Assembly (NCBI RefSeq): GCF_905147365.1
Contig: NC_056427.1
Location: forward strand, 3,353,001-3,417,000
Direction: 5' to 3'
DNA length: 64,000 nucleotides
Source of the DNA: Aricia agestis
Taxonomy: Eukaryota; Arthropoda; Insecta; Lepidoptera; Lycaenidae
Part shown: in pieces, positions 61,476-64,000 of the stretch
Layout of the letters: every line of letters starts with the position of its first letter
How positions within the stretch are numbered: the first letter of the stretch is position 1
Position numbers and translations under genes: made by a program
Notes under the pieces: generated by a model
What the model was told of the DNA's origin: nothing
Seen by the model: only the letters and a program-made list of their open reading frames with translations
Databases searched by the model: none

Positions 61476-61668
61476 TTTCGTGTGTTCGTCTGTGTCGTTA
61501 TATCACTAAACTACGCCTCATCAAATGCATATCTGTGGACAAACATGTGAATATTAGAAGAACGTAAATTCATTTGCATGCTAAACTAAAACTTAACATG
61601 ACAATCCAGAATGGACATCCAACTAATTATTATTAAAGGACTGTTAGATTTTATCTGTTTGAATTATA
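61476..61668. other. Sequence upstream of the RyR start codon
   Basis: Presumed 5' untranslated region next to the ATG. A possible splice acceptor (tccacag, minus strand, at about 61535) would imply an upstream non-coding exon. No clear TATA box was identified. Confidence 0.4.
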
Positions 61669-61961
61669 AAGTTAATATACCTAGCGGAATAGAGAAACAA
61701 AGGCCTGAGCAAGAGAGATGTCACTATCAGTAACACTGCGTGATAAAAAGAGACGTGTGATACATGACAGCAGCACTCTTTTTTTGACGTCCAGTCGGCA
61801 CGTGCCGCACGTTGACAATTTAATCTCATAGAATTCATGTTCAATCATGCTTGTTTAAGTGTATACGTACACATATTTTACACACAGATGTAAACCAATT
61901 TCGGTTTCGTTTGACAGCTCGAGATTGTTGCTCTATTCCGCTAGGTATATTAACTTTATGG
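61669..61961. mobile_element. Intact short inverted-repeat element (MITE)
   Basis: About 293 bp with terminal inverted repeats ataaagttaatatacctagc (about 28 bp). No coding capacity. It lies 194 bp upstream of the RyR start codon. Confidence 0.85.
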
Positions 61962-62199
61962 TTTGAATGCGCCGATCTCACTCACTACCAGTCCGATTTT
62001 AATGTAATTTGGCACAGTTATGTAACATACAGTAGACGGGGAAGGATTTAGGCTACATGGCTACTTTTTTGCGTCAAAATGTATTGTTCCCACGTATTTC
62101 TATTTAATTAGGCGCTACATTGGTAGATCAGTGATAAGAGAGACGTTATTGGTAAGTTGATCTAATCACGATCGGACGGTGACACGTCATTGGTTTGGT

Positions 62200-62410
62200 A
62201 GAGATCTTTAAGGCATCAATTAGACGGTAGCTTTTGCTGTCAGTTTTACCACAGTCATGACTGTGACTGATGGGTAACCTACCCTGTAAGAGCGTGACTG
62301 ACGGTTGCATGAAGCTGATTGACGAAAATCTGGATACATTCGTCTGTCCATCAGTCACCATCAGTCAAACATAATTCATGATTGATGGAATTGACTGACG
62401 CTTGCATGAG
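62200..62410. repeat. gactgatgg-rich short repeats
   Basis: Direct and inverted copies of gactgacgg, gtgactgatgg and catcagtca between 62240 and 62405, with gcttgcatgag motifs. Probably a small inverted-repeat element; limits unclear. Confidence 0.4.
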
Positions 62411-62726
62411 TGTATAATGGATGCCTAAGTTATACGCAAATTACAACCTTTGAAAGGTCAATGGCCTAAAAGTTCTAAAACTACCCCACTAAACCCAATT
62501 TATATTATCTACAGCTCTTCTTGTATCTTGACAAATATAACCAATTTGTTAACATTATTTATTCACTGCTATTTGTTCTGAATAACAAAACAACGTTAAT
62601 AACCATTGATGTCCCAATAGTAGGGATCTCGCACAAAGAACTTCTAAAAGAAGGGCTTACCATATTATTATAATCAGTTGCCTCATATAGTCATACAGAA
62701 ATGCGGTATATGATGCTAAATCATCC

Positions 62727-62955
62727 ATACTAATATTATAAATGCGAAAGTGTGTCTGTCTTTCTGTCTCTCTGTCTGTCTGTCGGTCTGTTACCTCTTC
62801 ACGCGCGAACCACTGAACCGATTTTTCTGAAATTTGGCATGGAGATACTTTGAGTCCCGAGAAAGGACATAGGATACTTTTTATCCCGGAAAAATGTACG
62901 GTTCCTGCGCTATAAACGAATTTTGGCGCAACGGAGTTGCGGGCGTCATCTAGTA
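62727..62955 (+). mobile_element. Non-autonomous Helitron-like element, family 1, fullest copy
   Basis: catactaatattataaatgc start, (gtct)n tract, gaaccactgaaccgattttt, ending gcgggcgtcatctagt. No coding capacity. Confidence 0.75.
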
Positions 62956-63436
62956 AAAAAATAATTTAAGGCGCTGTGGTTGTTGCAACTACGTAAAATG
63001 GGTTTTTTGAAACACGTTTTTACTTTTTAGTAAAGGAAATGTCATTATTTAAGTATAAAATAAGTACCGTTTTAAAATTGAGAAAATTTCCTATACGGAA
63101 AGGTATATCAGTACACAATTTGAAAAATTCTGCTCGATAGAAAAAAAATCTCAAAGATGACTGTTATAACGCTGTTTTTCACAATGAAATCATTTTATGG
63201 CTGAATTACACACTTTCTAGAAAAAACAAAAAATGTAGATATGTGTCGTAACCTAACGTAAACGATTTGATATATTTGATTTGTGTAATACTAAAAACAA
63301 AAGATTTTTACTCCTATTTTCTATTATCAAGGCACGCGGCGAGCGCGTAACAGCCACTGTACAAGGCGCGCTGATATTATGAATGTTATTTTCATGTGCT
63401 TAACGTCGATATTACCGAGCGACCGACCTGCTAATT
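62956..63436. other. Non-coding sequence, nothing recognised
   Basis: AT-rich with one GC-rich patch at 63328-63370. No gene or element identified. Confidence 0.55.
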
Positions 63437-63733
63437 TTAGGGACTACTGGGCCTTAAAGAGCTCTGGTAGAAAAAACTCGTCTCGATTTTAATGGGCAAC
63501 TGAATGGCATCCATGATGTATTTTAATATGTGGTGAGACATCCCCACGCATTGTACGTCAATGTCGACACCACATATCTCTAGATTAAGAAGACAAGGGA
63601 TTTCTTGAAAAATATTTTGTTCTAACCATAGTATTTCTTTTGTACATACTAAACAACCGCATGTTTTAGTAGTTATAAGGAAGTCTGTCAGAGTCCTTAA
63701 AACTCTGTCAGTGTTTCTGTCACTCTTTCTCAT
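63437..63733 (-). CDS. Unrecognised ORF, 98 codons
   Basis: Reads MRKSDRNTDRVLRTLTDFL, then a Cys-containing middle (CGCLVCTKEIL, CLLNLEICGVDIDVQC) and ends RPSSP. A pyrimidine-rich acceptor-like ttctacag lies just upstream (63750), so it may be an exon or part of a degraded transposon. No family recognised. Confidence 0.3.
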   Translation of the reverse strand: MRKSDRNTDRVLRTLTDFLITTKTCGCLVCTKEILWLEQNIFQEIPCLLNLEICGVDIDVQCVGMSHHILKYIMDAIQLPIKIETSFFYQSSLRPSSP

Positions 63734-63808
63734 TTTTACTGCAGCCTGTAGAAATGACTGATGAGGATAATAGATATATAATATTGTTAATATCTATCAT
63801 CACCTTGA

Positions 63809-64000
63809 TGAGTGGCAGTCTTTCACCGTGCGTTTTTCGCGTAACTTTCTGCCGCGCACTGTAAAACTCTGCAACGAACTGTCACCAGCAGTATTTCCGG
63901 ACCAATACGACCTGCAAACCTTCAAAACGAGAGCGTATTTCCTCTTAAAAGGCCGGCAACGCACCTGCAGCTCTTCTGATGCTGCGAGTTTCCATGGGTG
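63809..64000 (+). mobile_element. 3' end of a LINE (partner of family C)
   Basis: The plus strand encodes the C-terminus of a LINE ORF2 (RNFLPRTVKLCNELSPAVFP and QTFKTRAYFLLKGRQRT), followed by the 3' sequence ggcaacgcacctgcagctct shared with every family C copy. Cut by the window end. Confidence 0.7.

Overview
This window is animal nuclear DNA, AT-rich and packed with transposons. It most likely comes from a moth or butterfly (Lepidoptera): the encoded protein reads as an insect ryanodine receptor of lepidopteran type, and the interspersed families (tRNA-derived SINEs, Helitron-like elements ending in CTAGT, many short inverted-repeat elements) fit that group. No long host gene other than this one was found, and no bacterial features.

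Main gene. One gene, the ryanodine receptor (RyR, the endoplasmic/sarcoplasmic reticulum calcium-release channel), runs on the minus strand across nearly the whole window. The start codon is at 61475 and the last visible exon ends at 642; the gene continues beyond position 1. I resolved 51 exon positions plus one alternative exon. Every junction was checked for splice dinucleotides and reading phase. Together they give about 6,426 coding bases, or roughly the first 2,140 residues of a protein that is about 5,100 residues in insects. In order they cover the N-terminal beta-trefoil and MIR region, the first RIH domain, SPRY1, the two RyR repeats, SPRY2 (with a mutually exclusive exon pair at 25730-25829 and 24818-24917), SPRY3 and the following helical region. 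The pore, where diamide-resistance changes map, is outside the window. A 15-base microexon and a 72-base optional exon add likely splice diversity.

Introns, from the gene's 5' end. Intron 1 (58004-61418) holds a SINE and a 1.2-kb inverted-repeat element with a small charged ORF, and ends in an AT-rich tandem array touching the exon 1 donor. At 46.9-48.0 kb a hAT-like element with a perfect 8-bp target duplication sits inside another short element. At 38387-45134 there is a complete Ty3/gypsy LTR retrotransposon with apparently identical 523-bp LTRs, a frameshifted gag-pol and about 890 bp of a 15-bp tandem repeat. A Tc1-like remnant lies at 35.6-37.1 kb and a 21-bp minisatellite at 32.2-32.8 kb. 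Several near-perfect palindromes lie at 11.8-12.8 kb. A LINE (7.56-10.5 kb) is inserted into a short inverted-repeat element, and a three-level nest of elements lies at 4.8-5.6 kb, next to an orphan heat-shock-type promoter at 4.5-4.8 kb.

The most unusual pattern is that at least seven RyR exons (ends at 1933, 7249, 13836, 46605, 49251, 52864 and 53291) have diverged tandem copies of their own ends in the adjacent intron, usually including the splice donor. Units are mostly 74-146 bp and the copies decay with distance. Exon numbers E1-E51 below are mine and follow gene direction (high to low coordinate).
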